IMG/VR virus record: IMGVR_UViG_3300008952_000039
Location: 1 to 64,000 of that record
Length of the DNA: 64,000 nt
Strand: one strand, 5' to 3'
DNA from: a virus
In this document: positions 16,214 through 24,989 of the stretch, in pieces
How positions within the stretch are numbered: the stretch's first letter is position 1
Layout: the number at the start of each line of letters is the position of its first letter
Made by a program: the position numbers and the translations under genes
Notes under the pieces: generated by a model
The model's input: the letters and a program-made list of their open reading frames with translations, nothing else
What the model was told of the DNA's origin: nothing
Databases searched by the model: none

Positions 16214-17434
16214 TTAAGCGATAACTGTACCGTCTTCGTCCATAATGCGAATAGCAGCCATAGAACCACCAGTAAGGCTCTGAGTTCCTACTGAGACTGA
16301 AGAGGAAGCAGGTACGGAGTACTTTGCAGCACCATTAGCATCTGTGTATACAACATATCCAGTGGTGAGGGCAGTAGTAGCTTCAACAACTTCAAACTGT
16401 TTCCCAGCGACATTTGCGACAGTGTAAGGGCCAGCAGCAACAAATACCCCATCGTGATTAATGATATAGCACTTGTCACCGTTTGCAAGTCCGTGTTCCT
16501 CACTGGTAGTTATAACAGAAGGGTTTGCAGCCGTACCTGAAGCAACAGTACTGACAGGCATTATGGTTGTAGCCAAAACAGTAGAGGCTGAGAAGGTATA
16601 ATCATCAGCATCCATTGCATAAGAATAAGCAACACCTCTATTAGCTCCGCTTGTAGTCTTAGCGTTCACAACATTGTAGGTGCTGGAAGTGTATTGAGAC
16701 AGAGATCCGCTTGCAATAGAAGAGGAAAGGTGCTGTCCAAGATACAACTGGCGACCAGTAAAGGCTGAGAAGCTACCACCAGAATAAATCGGAGCGGTAT
16801 ACCCAAGGGCTGTTGTCTCAGCATCGACCAAAGTTTCTCTTTCAGAGGCTTTTCTCCAGCAGCCAGCGGCTCTTGCTTCTGATCCTATAATAGTAGCATC
16901 TGGAACAGTATAGGTGTGTCCAGCAAGGATCTTCACAACATCTTCAACCGTCCCATAAGATTCGGTAGAACCTACCGCAACGGTATCTCCGATAAGCTCA
17001 GTTGGTGCTGTTGCAACAGCAGCAGTTAGGTGGATTTGAATTCTTGCTGCTGAAAGGCTGGTTCCAGCCAAAACATCAGCGCAGATAAGAGAAGCAGCTT
17101 TCATTGCTTGGGCTGCGGAAAGGAAACTGTTGTTGTCTGCTGCGGTTGCAGATGCAGAACCCGGATCACAATGAACCCTCTCCATCAGGTATGCAACCAA
17201 ACCAGTAGTCGCCCCATCACTAACCTGTAGGGCAGCCCCATTATCATCAGTATAGGTAGTGAGAGCCATCTGTGCTGGATTTGACATCATAGCATCTTGT
17301 CTCACATAGCCTGTCTGACCCGGAGGATCATAAATCTGATTTCTCTGAGAAGTATTGGGAAAGAGATCAAGTGTCTGAAGCATTCCTTGGGGAATGTCGT
17401 TTCTTAGTGTGATAACGTATGCCTTAGTAGCCAT
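16214..17434 (-). CDS. Structural protein, paralogue of the next gene
   Basis: 406 residues, Ala/Ser/Thr-rich and beta-prone. The N-terminus has LQTLDLFPNTSQRN and a PPGQTGYV element that matches VQVLDLVPNTSLRN and PAGQTRYV in the 17467-18285 product. About residues 90-250 also line up with that protein (a segment on Ala/Thr with a VVKILAGHTYTVP motif versus LLKVLSGAHYKID). The C-terminal 130 residues are extra here and look like an added beta domain. It is probably a virion component made late. No enzyme motif is seen. Confidence 0.65.
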   Translation of the reverse strand: MATKAYVITLRNDIPQGMLQTLDLFPNTSQRNQIYDPPGQTGYVRQDAMMSNPAQMALTTYTDDNGAALQVSDGATTGLVAYLMERVHCDPGSASATAADNNSFLSAAQAMKAASLICADVLAGTSLSAARIQIHLTAAVATAPTELIGDTVAVGSTESYGTVEDVVKILAGHTYTVPDATIIGSEARAAGCWRKASERETLVDAETTALGYTAPIYSGGSFSAFTGRQLYLGQHLSSSIASGSLSQYTSSTYNVVNAKTTSGANRGVAYSYAMDADDYTFSASTVLATTIMPVSTVASGTAANPSVITTSEEHGLANGDKCYIINHDGVFVAAGPYTVANVAGKQFEVVEATTALTTGYVVYTDANGAAKYSVPASSSVSVGTQSLTGGSMAAIRIMDEDGTVIA

Positions 17435-17466
17435 TGTGAAGTCTCCTGATAGATTTTATGAAATGA

Positions 17467-18285
17467 TTAAACAAGCACAGAACCGTCATCAGCATAGACA
17501 ACGACAACTCTTGAAGCAGCAGCAGTAAGTGAATTAAGATTTTTCATACTCGCCAATTGACGGGCTGGATATCCAGTAGAAGTCTCACCTTCTGTCTTGG
17601 AAGGAGAGCCTGAAATGGTTCCGTTCTTATTAGGTACTTGAATAGAGCTACTGAACATACGGATGCTCTGAGCAAGTTGGTACATGTGACCTTCTGCCAG
17701 AGAGATGTTGAATTCATCGCCAGAGTAAGATTTTCTAACAGTGTCAATCGCAGTAGAAATGTTCAACTCTTTGCTTTCGTGGTAAAACCCACCTTGCAAC
17801 GCAGCAGTAGTAAGAGTCGTGCCTTTATCGATCTTATAGTGTGCGCCAGATAAAACTTTCAGAAGGTTCTCTACTGTAAGGGTTCCCATTGCAGTACAAT
17901 CAAAGGTTCCACCAAGGGCAGAGCCACTATATGTTCCACTTTGAACCGAAGTATTTACAGTAGCAGTAGTGATAGCAAGACCAGCATCCATAAGACCTAC
18001 AATGTCCTCAACGGCTGAAGCTACTTGAACAGTACTGAGCAAAGCACCACCGAGAAGGCAGGTGTCTGCAACATAGGCAGCAAGCCCTGTAGCATCCTTT
18101 CCAATAGTAGCACCATAGACAACAGCAGTCGCTATCGTAACGGTAGAGGTGTCAACCCGATTAACATATCTGGTCTGACCAGCAGGGTCGATTGAGGCAT
18201 TTCTTAAAGAAGTGTTAGGAACCAGATCCAGAACCTGTACGGTTCCATCTTCTACGTCACTTCGGGTTAAGCAAATATAAGGCAT
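17467..18285 (-). CDS. Structural protein, shorter paralogue
   Basis: 272 residues sharing the N-terminal PNTS-x-RN and GQT-x-YV block and the middle region with the 16214-17434 product. The two genes are 32 bases apart and probably arose by tandem duplication. It has a strong ribosome site (ACAGGAG) and a promoter-like element upstream. A virion role is inferred from composition and context. Confidence 0.65.
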   Translation of the reverse strand: MPYICLTRSDVEDGTVQVLDLVPNTSLRNASIDPAGQTRYVNRVDTSTVTIATAVVYGATIGKDATGLAAYVADTCLLGGALLSTVQVASAVEDIVGLMDAGLAITTATVNTSVQSGTYSGSALGGTFDCTAMGTLTVENLLKVLSGAHYKIDKGTTLTTAALQGGFYHESKELNISTAIDTVRKSYSGDEFNISLAEGHMYQLAQSIRMFSSSIQVPNKNGTISGSPSKTEGETSTGYPARQLASMKNLNSLTAAASRVVVVYADDGSVLV

Positions 18286-18316
18286 TATGATTTCTCCTGT
18301 AGAATTTTTAACTCTA

Positions 18317-18336
18317 TCTACTTGGGTAAGAGTATA
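18317..18336 (-). promoter_or_regulatory. Putative late promoter
   Basis: Minus strand: TATACT, 10 bases, TAGA, located 32 bases before the ATG at 18285. It shares its layout with the elements at 16108 and 22953. Confidence 0.4.
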
Positions 18337-18357
18337 AACGTATTATCAAAGTAAAGA

Positions 18358-19086
18358 TCAAACTAATGTGGCTACACCTAAAGCAATGTTGAATTCAACA
18401 TCTCCACCGCTACCTGCAAGGATCAATTCTGAGTATGCCGCTGCGGTCAATCCAAAGTCTGAAGCTGCTGGAATTTTACTGGCTCCCATATGGTTTCCAG
18501 AAGAATAAAATAAGTCATTCCCACTGGCTGGCTCCAAATTTCTGATGTTATTCGTCTGAGAATAAAACGGAAAGGCAAGGTGTAATTGTGATCCTGATAC
18601 TGGGAGTGGTAAGGGATCTCCCAAAGTACAGTTGGCAGTACTTGGAGCCGTACCAGAAAGTTGTAATAGAGGATTTCTTATATTAAAAAATCCTGTTGGT
18701 GGTATCACCAGAATAGGGCCGTGATCCAAATAGGCTCCTGTTGCCTTGCTAAATTCCTGTACGACCAAATAAATAGTCTCTTCTTCAAAAGGCACTGTGG
18801 GGGCTGCTCCACCACCACCGTCAGCAAAATCAGAGATGTCAAAAGCCATTCTCGTCAAGCCACGGTTGCTATCCATAGTCAGACCAAGACCTTTCTTTCT
18901 CAGGGTTTTAGACCGAAACATTGCCCCTCTTTTTACGGTGAAAAGCTCTGTCCAACCGCTTGAAATTCCAGTAGTGAAATTCCTATGGGCTAAAATCCTG
19001 TATTGTGAAACATTCGGATCATTTCTCAAGGTCATTTCAATTAGACCATGCGATCTCTCTAATAAATTTGGCACTACTCCAATCAT
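18358..19086 (-). CDS. Structural protein of unknown role
   Basis: 242 residues. Basic and mixed alpha/beta at the start, then Gly/Pro/Ser-rich beta segments. No known motif is seen. It overlaps the FmdB-type gene by ATGA, so it is translated with it. The surrounding genes are all virion-type, and a particle component is likely. Confidence 0.55.
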   Translation of the reverse strand: MIGVVPNLLERSHGLIEMTLRNDPNVSQYRILAHRNFTTGISSGWTELFTVKRGAMFRSKTLRKKGLGLTMDSNRGLTRMAFDISDFADGGGGAAPTVPFEEETIYLVVQEFSKATGAYLDHGPILVIPPTGFFNIRNPLLQLSGTAPSTANCTLGDPLPLPVSGSQLHLAFPFYSQTNNIRNLEPASGNDLFYSSGNHMGASKIPAASDFGLTAAAYSELILAGSGGDVEFNIALGVATLV

Positions 19087-19475
19087 TTCAGACCCCTCTT
19101 TTCTTTTCTTACATAAGAATCATAGGAGGCAGTATTTTTCCCTTGACTGGCTGCAAGCTTTCTTGCTTCAGCCCAAGATCCCACTCTCTCACCATCAACA
19201 TTTGGAGCCAGAGAGACATTGGGAGCATCCCTTTTCATTTCGTTTTCTTTGGTTGCAAGCCTTCTATTCTTAGAGGACATTTGCCTCTTGATCCGCATAT
19301 TCTTACCCGTCCACCCATCACCTTTAAGGATGAACCCAACATTAGACACCATCTTATTCGCCTCTGTTCCACAATCAGAGCAATTCTGCTGCTGATCATA
19401 AAGAGACATTGGGAGGGATCGATCAAATTCAACCCCACAATCTGTATTGGTGCAACGATATGAATACACTGGCAT
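19083..19475 (-). CDS. FmdB-type zinc-ribbon protein 2
   Basis: 130 residues beginning MPVYSYRC, with four cysteines (8, 13, 32, 35) in the FmdB zinc-ribbon arrangement, although the first pair is CxxxxC. The C-terminal half is basic and ends with a Lys/Arg-rich segment. It is the second copy of this type in the late region; the first is at 10756-11193. The two share only the zinc-ribbon start, so they are distant paralogues or independent gains. Confidence 0.75.
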   Translation of the reverse strand: MPVYSYRCTNTDCGVEFDRSLPMSLYDQQQNCSDCGTEANKMVSNVGFILKGDGWTGKNMRIKRQMSSKNRRLATKENEMKRDAPNVSLAPNVDGERVGSWAEARKLAASQGKNTASYDSYVRKEKRGLK

Positions 19476-19510
19476 TACTGTTCTCCTACTAAGATTTGTT
19501 TATGGGTAAA

Positions 19511-19930
19511 TTACCGACCCAAATAAAGAGAAGCTACTCTACAAGCCATTTTTGTTATCTGCTTTGTGTGTAAAGAAGCCAAAACACTTGCCACATGCTT
19601 ACACACCCAATTCTTTCCTTCAGGATCTCTAATGTTGGGCTTGGTTCCTTTAGCTTTGGGAATTCCATAAAGAAAGCTATGTCTGTTAGCGTGATACTCA
19701 CAGCCTTGGTACTTCCAAAATTTACAATCACAAGAAACTTTGCAGTCCAATGTCTCAGGGTTTGTGATTTTCACAACCACCTTATATTTCTTCTTTCCGC
19801 TTGGAACCGAAAAAGTAGAGATCCCACGATTGCTGAAAATCAATTGAGGGCTAAACCCTTGTGATTTCTGAAGGATACTTGGAGAGGTCTTTTGTAGGAT
19901 CTCATCTGGAGTGAGGGCTATTCTTCGCAT
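19511..19930 (-). CDS. SWIM zinc-finger protein
   Basis: 139 residues. The central VSCDCKFWKYQG element and a later WVCKHVASVL give the CxC-n-CxH signature of the SWIM zinc finger (Cys 67, Cys 69, Cys 110, His 112). The sequence ends with a short basic helix. It overlaps the upstream basic protein gene by 29 bases. SWIM domains bind DNA or proteins. Its place in a structural operon suggests a virion-associated or assembly role, which is an inference. Confidence 0.75.
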   Translation of the reverse strand: MRRIALTPDEILQKTSPSILQKSQGFSPQLIFSNRGISTFSVPSGKKKYKVVVKITNPETLDCKVSCDCKFWKYQGCEYHANRHSFLYGIPKAKGTKPNIRDPEGKNWVCKHVASVLASLHTKQITKMACRVASLYLGR

Positions 19931-21533
19931 TGAAATATCTTCGGGCTACTCGTTTCGGAGATGGTTGTGATCCCTCTTTGTTCACAAAGCCGTGACCGCT
20001 TGGTATGACCTTGGCTGAACCGGGATTGTTGTATACGGCTGGTTGTGTCAGACCCTGTGTAGGAGGGTGACCGCCAGTTTCTTGGTTGTAGGGTGCGCCA
20101 GTTTGAGGAACAACCCAAGTAGGGTTCTTATTGGTTTCTCTCTCATCATCACCCTCTGGTGTTCCCTTGTCTTTATCCTTCTTATTCCAATTCTGACCCA
20201 TCTGGTGAGGATGTTGCTGCTCACGATAGAAAGAAGCCTCTTTCTCTGCTGGCTCATCCTCATCCATATAAAATATCTGACCGAAGACTGCTGGCTCTTG
20301 CATCAAAGGAAGTCCTTTGATTTTGTGCCAGTCAGATTGGCTGCGCCTGAATTCGTCTGCTTGTGATTTCACTTTCAACGAGACACCATTGGTAGAATCT
20401 ACCCCAAGACTTTCATTCACCATATCACTTGATACGTCCAGACATTGAGCCTCATCATCTACATTGATCAGAGAAGAAGCACAGTCCAAAGCCTCCTGTC
20501 TACTTACTGGTATATATTCTAAATCTCCCAATTCAGCGAAGATAAGATTAGCCAAAGCCATTTCATCCTCTTCTGACATTGGAACAGCTATCTCTAAAAA
20601 CACTTCCAGAGGAATAGATTGAAGGCGACTGTTTTCCATCAAGAAGGTCACCATTCCAGTGAGGGGTGAAACATTGTGAACAACAGCCATTTTCACAGTC
20701 TGGTCTATCACATCTATCTTTGGAACAATCCCCACCAAGATTTCTGGCGAAGTCAGGAGCATACCCCTCTTTAGGGATTTCAATTTAGTCTTTCTTTTGA
20801 AGGTGCTTCTAATCTTGTTGCGGAGTTTCACAATGGGGAGTTTCAGTCTTCTCTTAGCCTTAATCTTTTTGCGGATATAGGCTCCCATATTCTGTCTACG
20901 CTTTCTTTTGCGAGTGAGTTTATTCTTCCGAGCTTTTCCGGGATTTCTCCTTTTCAGACTTTTGAATACCTTGGTTTTCAGACTTTTGAGTTTGAAGCGT
21001 ACTGCTTGCTTCTTCATCAACTGGTATTCTTCTGGAGTGATATCCATAATCTCCCCTCCATTTTTATGTTTCCGTTTTTCCTCATATCTCTTACGGGTTT
21101 TCTTTGCCTGTGGAGTATCTTCCCACTTCTTTTTCCGATCTTTCTGTTCCCGTTTTGAGTTCTGTTCCTTATAGTCTGATTTATCTTTGTAATCCGACCA
21201 AGAAGTAGCTCCCCCTGCTGGTTTTCGCTCTACCTTTTGAGGGTTTTTTCTGGCTTTCTCTTCATACTTCTTTTTAGGGGTTTTCTTTCGCTTAATCTTC
21301 AAAAGCCGTTTAATTTGCCTTTTCATTCTCCCTTTTAATCTCAACCACTTCTTTTTAAGCTCAATACGGAATTTGGCTCTGGTTTTCTTTTGCTTTTGAG
21401 CAGTAGTAGGAAGGACACCGTTAGATTCATCAGCAGTACGAAACATCCACTCAGAAGCAATGTGAGAGGCAAAATATCTCGCATCTGCTTCTTCCCATTG
21501 AGCTATTAAATCCTCTTGTGAAAAATCATCCAT
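19902..21533 (-). CDS. Lysine/arginine-rich virion-type protein
   Basis: 543 residues. About residues 45-275 are extremely basic, with runs such as KRKKTPKKKYEEKARK and RKNKLTRKRKRRQ. The stretch 280-400 is a more ordinary domain with acidic surface, and the end is Gln/Gly/Pro-rich and probably disordered. The gene abuts the upstream gene (TAAATG). The charge suggests nucleic acid binding, for example DNA condensation in the head. No enzyme motif is seen. Confidence 0.6.
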   Translation of the reverse strand: MDDFSQEDLIAQWEEADARYFASHIASEWMFRTADESNGVLPTTAQKQKKTRAKFRIELKKKWLRLKGRMKRQIKRLLKIKRKKTPKKKYEEKARKNPQKVERKPAGGATSWSDYKDKSDYKEQNSKREQKDRKKKWEDTPQAKKTRKRYEEKRKHKNGGEIMDITPEEYQLMKKQAVRFKLKSLKTKVFKSLKRRNPGKARKNKLTRKRKRRQNMGAYIRKKIKAKRRLKLPIVKLRNKIRSTFKRKTKLKSLKRGMLLTSPEILVGIVPKIDVIDQTVKMAVVHNVSPLTGMVTFLMENSRLQSIPLEVFLEIAVPMSEEDEMALANLIFAELGDLEYIPVSRQEALDCASSLINVDDEAQCLDVSSDMVNESLGVDSTNGVSLKVKSQADEFRRSQSDWHKIKGLPLMQEPAVFGQIFYMDEDEPAEKEASFYREQQHPHQMGQNWNKKDKDKGTPEGDDERETNKNPTWVVPQTGAPYNQETGGHPPTQGLTQPAVYNNPGSAKVIPSGHGFVNKEGSQPSPKRVARRYFNAKNSPHSR

Positions 21534-22928
21534 TTACACACCAAGGAATTTATCGGTGAGCCTCTGAATAGAAGACTTCATTGTCCTACGGGTGACTGAG
21601 TAGCCATCATCCTTAGCTGGAGAGCCATAATCTTCACCCGGCAAACTCTTGGTTCTCACTTTATCCTTGTGAATTGGTCTGCCACCTTCAGCATTTTCAC
21701 TTTCAGGAGGGGCATTAAACTGGGGTCTGGAGGTTCCCTTTCCATCTGTTTGTGAGATTGGTAATTTTTTATCTCTCTTGTCAGAGTGATCTTGCCGAAT
21801 AGGAAGGGCTTGCTGCTTGTTCTCAGGCGAAGAGGGGCCTGATCTCTCTCTATCAATAGCGTTCTCTTCAGGGGATTGGCTCGTATTGGAAGGGAGATTA
21901 CCCTTACTCTTTTCATTCACAAACGTCTGGTATCCCGGAAGTTGTGATGCTGGCTGGCTATACCCAACTCTTGATCGGTAGTCTCCTCGTAATTGACCCT
22001 TGAAGACAGTCACGATTTTAAGAACATAATTCTGTGTGGTTCCCTTACGGGAAGGCTGGTATGACCACGATACATTGAGGTTGGGGTTGTAATAAGTATC
22101 TGAACCCCTTCCTTGGATGCTTCTAACCTTTCCGTAGAATTCAGCATTAGAAGAATTCCTACCTTCCTGACCGTCTATCCAACCCCTTCCCATTTTTGCT
22201 GTCCAGCCTCTTGCTGCATCACGAATCATAACGGCAGTAACACCACGAAGATCCATCCTATATTGAGCGTGATGAGTGAAGTAAATCAGATCAATGCTCA
22301 TAGGGAGTTGATATTCTTTCTTACTTTTCTTACTTTTCATACTTTTAGGAAGTCCAGAGGGCTTAAACCGCACAACATCCGGCCATAATTTAGCAGCAAC
22401 TCTGTCTTTAATATGATGAACATCTCCCAAAGCTGCACTGGCTTCTGCCTGATCAATAAGACCTTCTTGCAATCCTTTTTCAATAATGGAAATTATCTTT
22501 TCCTCTCCACCATCTACACCCAAGGTATGAATGGAATGACCCATTCTTCTGGAAGCCATTCTACGAAAGAATTGTGAAGCTACTCGTCTGGATGATGGGA
22601 ATGGAGTTTGTGAAAACCTTATAGCCTCATCAACCATCTCCCTATCTCCAAGAGGTAGTCTCCCCTTGAAAAATTCCTCTCCCATCAGAGAAAGAGCATA
22701 GGAAGTCCTATCCAGAACAGCCTCTAATTTGCTCAATCTGTCTGGCATACCTATTACTAAATCACCAGCTACTTCATAAAGATGATCTCTAAAATTAGAT
22801 TTATCAACAAGATGCTGACCCCGATTCACAAGGTGTCGTAAGCGGTGTGCTTCCACCCTTGCCTCAGAAACAGAGCCAGTAAGTAAAGCCCAAGCCGACT
22901 GACTTGAAGAATATTTCTTACTCATCAT
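21534..22928 (-). CDS. Head-cluster protein with a DUF4258-like segment
   Basis: 464 residues. Residues 1-200 are helical. Around residues 215-330 there is a FTHHAQYRMDLRGVT motif followed by beta strands and a VLKIVTVF strand, which resembles the DUF4258/RelE-like fold where an HA-x-x-RM-x-x-R-G motif opens the domain. The C-terminal 130 residues are polar and disordered. A promoter-like element precedes the gene. If the DUF4258 reading is right, it is a rare fold in a virion-type protein. Nothing shows toxin activity. Confidence 0.55.
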   Translation of the reverse strand: MMSKKYSSSQSAWALLTGSVSEARVEAHRLRHLVNRGQHLVDKSNFRDHLYEVAGDLVIGMPDRLSKLEAVLDRTSYALSLMGEEFFKGRLPLGDREMVDEAIRFSQTPFPSSRRVASQFFRRMASRRMGHSIHTLGVDGGEEKIISIIEKGLQEGLIDQAEASAALGDVHHIKDRVAAKLWPDVVRFKPSGLPKSMKSKKSKKEYQLPMSIDLIYFTHHAQYRMDLRGVTAVMIRDAARGWTAKMGRGWIDGQEGRNSSNAEFYGKVRSIQGRGSDTYYNPNLNVSWSYQPSRKGTTQNYVLKIVTVFKGQLRGDYRSRVGYSQPASQLPGYQTFVNEKSKGNLPSNTSQSPEENAIDRERSGPSSPENKQQALPIRQDHSDKRDKKLPISQTDGKGTSRPQFNAPPESENAEGGRPIHKDKVRTKSLPGEDYGSPAKDDGYSVTRRTMKSSIQRLTDKFLGV

Positions 22929-22952
22929 AAAATCCTTTTCGATTACTACCTA

Positions 22953-22973
22953 TCTATGACTAATAGAAGTATC
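22953..22973 (-). promoter_or_regulatory. Putative late promoter
   Basis: Minus strand: GATACT, 11 bases, TAGA. It lies between the terminator at 22988 and the ATG at 22928 and shares its layout with the elements at 16108 and 18317. Confidence 0.4.
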
Positions 22974-22985
22974 GGAGAAATAACG

Positions 22986-23025
22986 ATAAAAAAAGACCTC
23001 ACCCACATAAAGAGGATGAGGTCTT
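22986..23025 (-). terminator. Intrinsic terminator after 23.0-23.9 kb gene
   Basis: Minus strand AAGACCTCA and TGAGGTCTT form a 9-bp stem with a fifteen-base loop, followed by a run of seven T residues. It closes the transcript of the gene ending at 23047. Confidence 0.8.
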
Positions 23026-23046
23026 GGCTTTAGGAAGAATGCCTTC

Positions 23047-23874
23047 TCAACCAGCCTTTGTTCTCTGATCTCTGAGTGTTCTCTCAACTCTCTGTTTTAC
23101 CCCATTGCTCTCAACTGCTAAAAGGGCTTCTAAAACTTTCGGATTACTACTATATTCTTCAACAATGATCTTGGCTCTCTTTGTCCAATGCTGACCTAAA
23201 TTCCAAGTGATATTACCAATGGGGGTTTTCACAATCTTCTCATTGGAAGCCTTGGTGGTTTTTTTGGTAGCTTTCTTCTTGGTGGTCTTGGCTTTAGCTG
23301 CATCAGGAAGCAACTCTACCAAGTCCTCTCCAGTAAGGGGTTCTGAAACATCCCCTGTAGCGGTCTTGGGGTTGTTTAATTCAACCTTTGGAGGTGGTGT
23401 GTTGTCCAGTTTGTTAATCTCACTGGCTATCTGAGAAGCACTGGTGAGTGTAGTACTCTGCTTGGCTGCTGTTTTAATTTTCCCAACGGAAACGGCATCA
23501 TCTGTATGCGTTGTGGTGGTTCTCTTAACAGCCTTTTCTCCCACTCTCCCCACAACCTTCTCCTCATCAGAGACTGATTGGACAGACATAGGCTCCCCAC
23601 GTTTTCCATCAGCACTGGTAGCTGGACGGATTTTTATATCTGCGGATTTAGGGATATATGTAGAGACATTATCCTCTTCGGCTACGAACCAACCAAGTTT
23701 CACGGCTGCTTTCAGTGACCCTAAAGAATAAGTCTCTCCAGAGAATTTCAAGGTCTGTCCGTCATATTCAACAATATCCCCTTCAAATATATCCATTTCA
23801 AATTTACCAAGATGAATCTTGGTCGTAGCCTTGAAGGTATGAAACTCTCCCCTCTTAAAAATAATGCTGCTCAA
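23047..23874 (-). CDS. Virion-type protein with Lys/Thr-rich linker
   Basis: 275 residues from a TTG start with a perfect AGGAGG site five bases upstream. The first 80 residues form a beta domain (FEGDIVEYDGQTLKFSGE and LKAAVKLGWFV). The middle is a low-complexity Lys/Thr/Ala linker, and the last 60 residues are a helical domain. Proteins with this N-terminal beta domain occur in other phage head clusters, which suggests a head-associated role. No enzymatic motif is visible. Confidence 0.6.
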   Translation of the reverse strand: MSSIIFKRGEFHTFKATTKIHLGKFEMDIFEGDIVEYDGQTLKFSGETYSLGSLKAAVKLGWFVAEEDNVSTYIPKSADIKIRPATSADGKRGEPMSVQSVSDEEKVVGRVGEKAVKRTTTTHTDDAVSVGKIKTAAKQSTTLTSASQIASEINKLDNTPPPKVELNNPKTATGDVSEPLTGEDLVELLPDAAKAKTTKKKATKKTTKASNEKIVKTPIGNITWNLGQHWTKRAKIIVEEYSSNPKVLEALLAVESNGVKQRVERTLRDQRTKAG

Positions 23875-23907
23875 AGCAACCTCCTATTGATTTCACATTT
23901 ACATTTT

Positions 23908-23927
23908 TATCATAGTACCGAGGTATC
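23908..23927 (-). promoter_or_regulatory. Possible promoter before 23.9 kb gene
   Basis: Minus strand: GATACC, 10 bases, GATA, overlapping the stop of the 23926-24192 gene. It is a weaker match to the TATACT plus TAGA elements elsewhere. Confidence 0.25.
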
Positions 23928-24192
23928 AATGTACTTGATCACTCTTAATCCGTTTGAGTAGATCCAAAGAGAAGTTTTTTGCCAGATGTGAAGCTACCTC
24001 TGATAGAAATTCTTTTCTCAACCGCACCCTTGTAACTACATAAGCAGCTTTTTCTACGGGAGAAGTGAGAAGAAAGTCCAGAAAACAATCAGAAGGAGTG
24101 TCTGGATCTTCCACCACCCTAAAAGCATTGGCATAAAGTCCAACAAGGGAGGCTGTTTTTCCTATTTTCACTTTATATTGAGGTTCTGACAT
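23926..24192 (-). CDS. DUF3467-like small protein
   Basis: 88 residues. The pattern YANAF, then a CFLDFLL strand, then VVTRVRLRKEFLSEVASHL resembles the small DUF3467 beta/alpha family. It overlaps the next upstream gene at its start codon. Family function is unknown. Confidence 0.55.
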   Translation of the reverse strand: MSEPQYKVKIGKTASLVGLYANAFRVVEDPDTPSDCFLDFLLTSPVEKAAYVVTRVRLRKEFLSEVASHLAKNFSLDLLKRIKSDQVH

Positions 24193-24686
24193 TATCTTAG
24201 TTTCACTCTACTGTCCGTATTAAGAACGAATTTTGTTGTACTAAAACAAAACCCAACCCTAACACTCGTATTTCCCGAAGAGGAAGGTGGAACATTAGTC
24301 ACCCTACCCACAACTTCTGATAAAAAAACCTGATCCCCCGTAGAAAAAGCCATTGCTGCTTCTCCAAATAAAACAACTTCCGACCCTCTAAGGGCTGCTA
24401 CTTCCGTTCTGGCTGCGGTATGAGAAGTATCATTCACAAGAAATCCGAAGAAATTAGAAGCCGTTGAAATATCTGTAGGGATCAAAATAGCTGTACCACT
24501 GCCATTGTCTACTAAAGAGACTGCCATTCCCTGTGGGTACAAGAAAGGATTGGGAAGGTTAGCAGGGTCAAAACCCAAGTCTATAAGCACTGCATTGGAC
24601 AATAGGGAGGGGTTTATCAATTGTGTCTGCGGAGGGAGAGAGATGACCCCTGTGGCTGCTGTAACAGGCTTAATAGCTATGGGCAT
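24192..24686 (-). CDS. Small capsid decoration-like protein
   Basis: 164 residues, beta-rich, Ser/Thr/Ala-rich. The C-terminal half (STGDQVFLSEVVGRVTN, VRVGFCFSTTKFVL) has the layout of head decoration proteins of the lambda gpD-like or trimeric spike type, where a VYLS-x-G-x-V and VGF strand pair recurs. The same layout is seen at the C-terminus of the 1320-residue protein at 25539. A capsid surface role is inferred. Confidence 0.5.
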   Translation of the reverse strand: MPIAIKPVTAATGVISLPPQTQLINPSLLSNAVLIDLGFDPANLPNPFLYPQGMAVSLVDNGSGTAILIPTDISTASNFFGFLVNDTSHTAARTEVAALRGSEVVLFGEAAMAFSTGDQVFLSEVVGRVTNVPPSSSGNTSVRVGFCFSTTKFVLNTDSRVKLR

Positions 24687-24989
24687 TTACCCCTCCAAAG
24701 TCTGGCTCTCAAGATACTGAATGATAACATCAACAGCGTAGCAAAAAGCAGCAGCAGAGAAAGCCCACACGATAAGAGAAGGAGCCACTGTAAGGGCATC
24801 CATTTCTGGCATCCCTGTCATAAAATATGAAAAGAGCCAAGCCAGCCAACCGCAGTGAAAACCCATACAATAGGAACACTGCAACAGCTTATCCAACCAA
24901 TCGTTCTTTCCGTGAAGGAAAGGAAGTTTGTTCATAAAGCCAAAGCATAGCCCATAACAAAAGACAAGTACGGTGAGACTTGGGATCAT
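24687..24989 (-). CDS. DUF1360-like membrane protein
   Basis: 100 residues with three hydrophobic segments at about residues 3-20, 45-60 and 70-90. A CSYCMGFHCGW motif after the first helix resembles the CPYC-x-x-x-W signature of DUF1360 proteins. It is translated with an ATGA overlap after the 24986-25417 gene. It is unusual to find a membrane protein in the middle of head genes; a role in assembly at the membrane or in entry is possible. Holin function is not supported by the Cys motif. Confidence 0.6.
   Translation of the reverse strand: MIPSLTVLVFCYGLCFGFMNKLPFLHGKNDWLDKLLQCSYCMGFHCGWLAWLFSYFMTGMPEMDALTVAPSLIVWAFSAAAFCYAVDVIIQYLESQTLEG

Noticed and set aside
24687-24989. Holin call for the three-segment membrane protein
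   Set aside because: The Cys-Xaa-Xaa-Cys motif and context fit DUF1360 better, and no endolysin gene is nearby.
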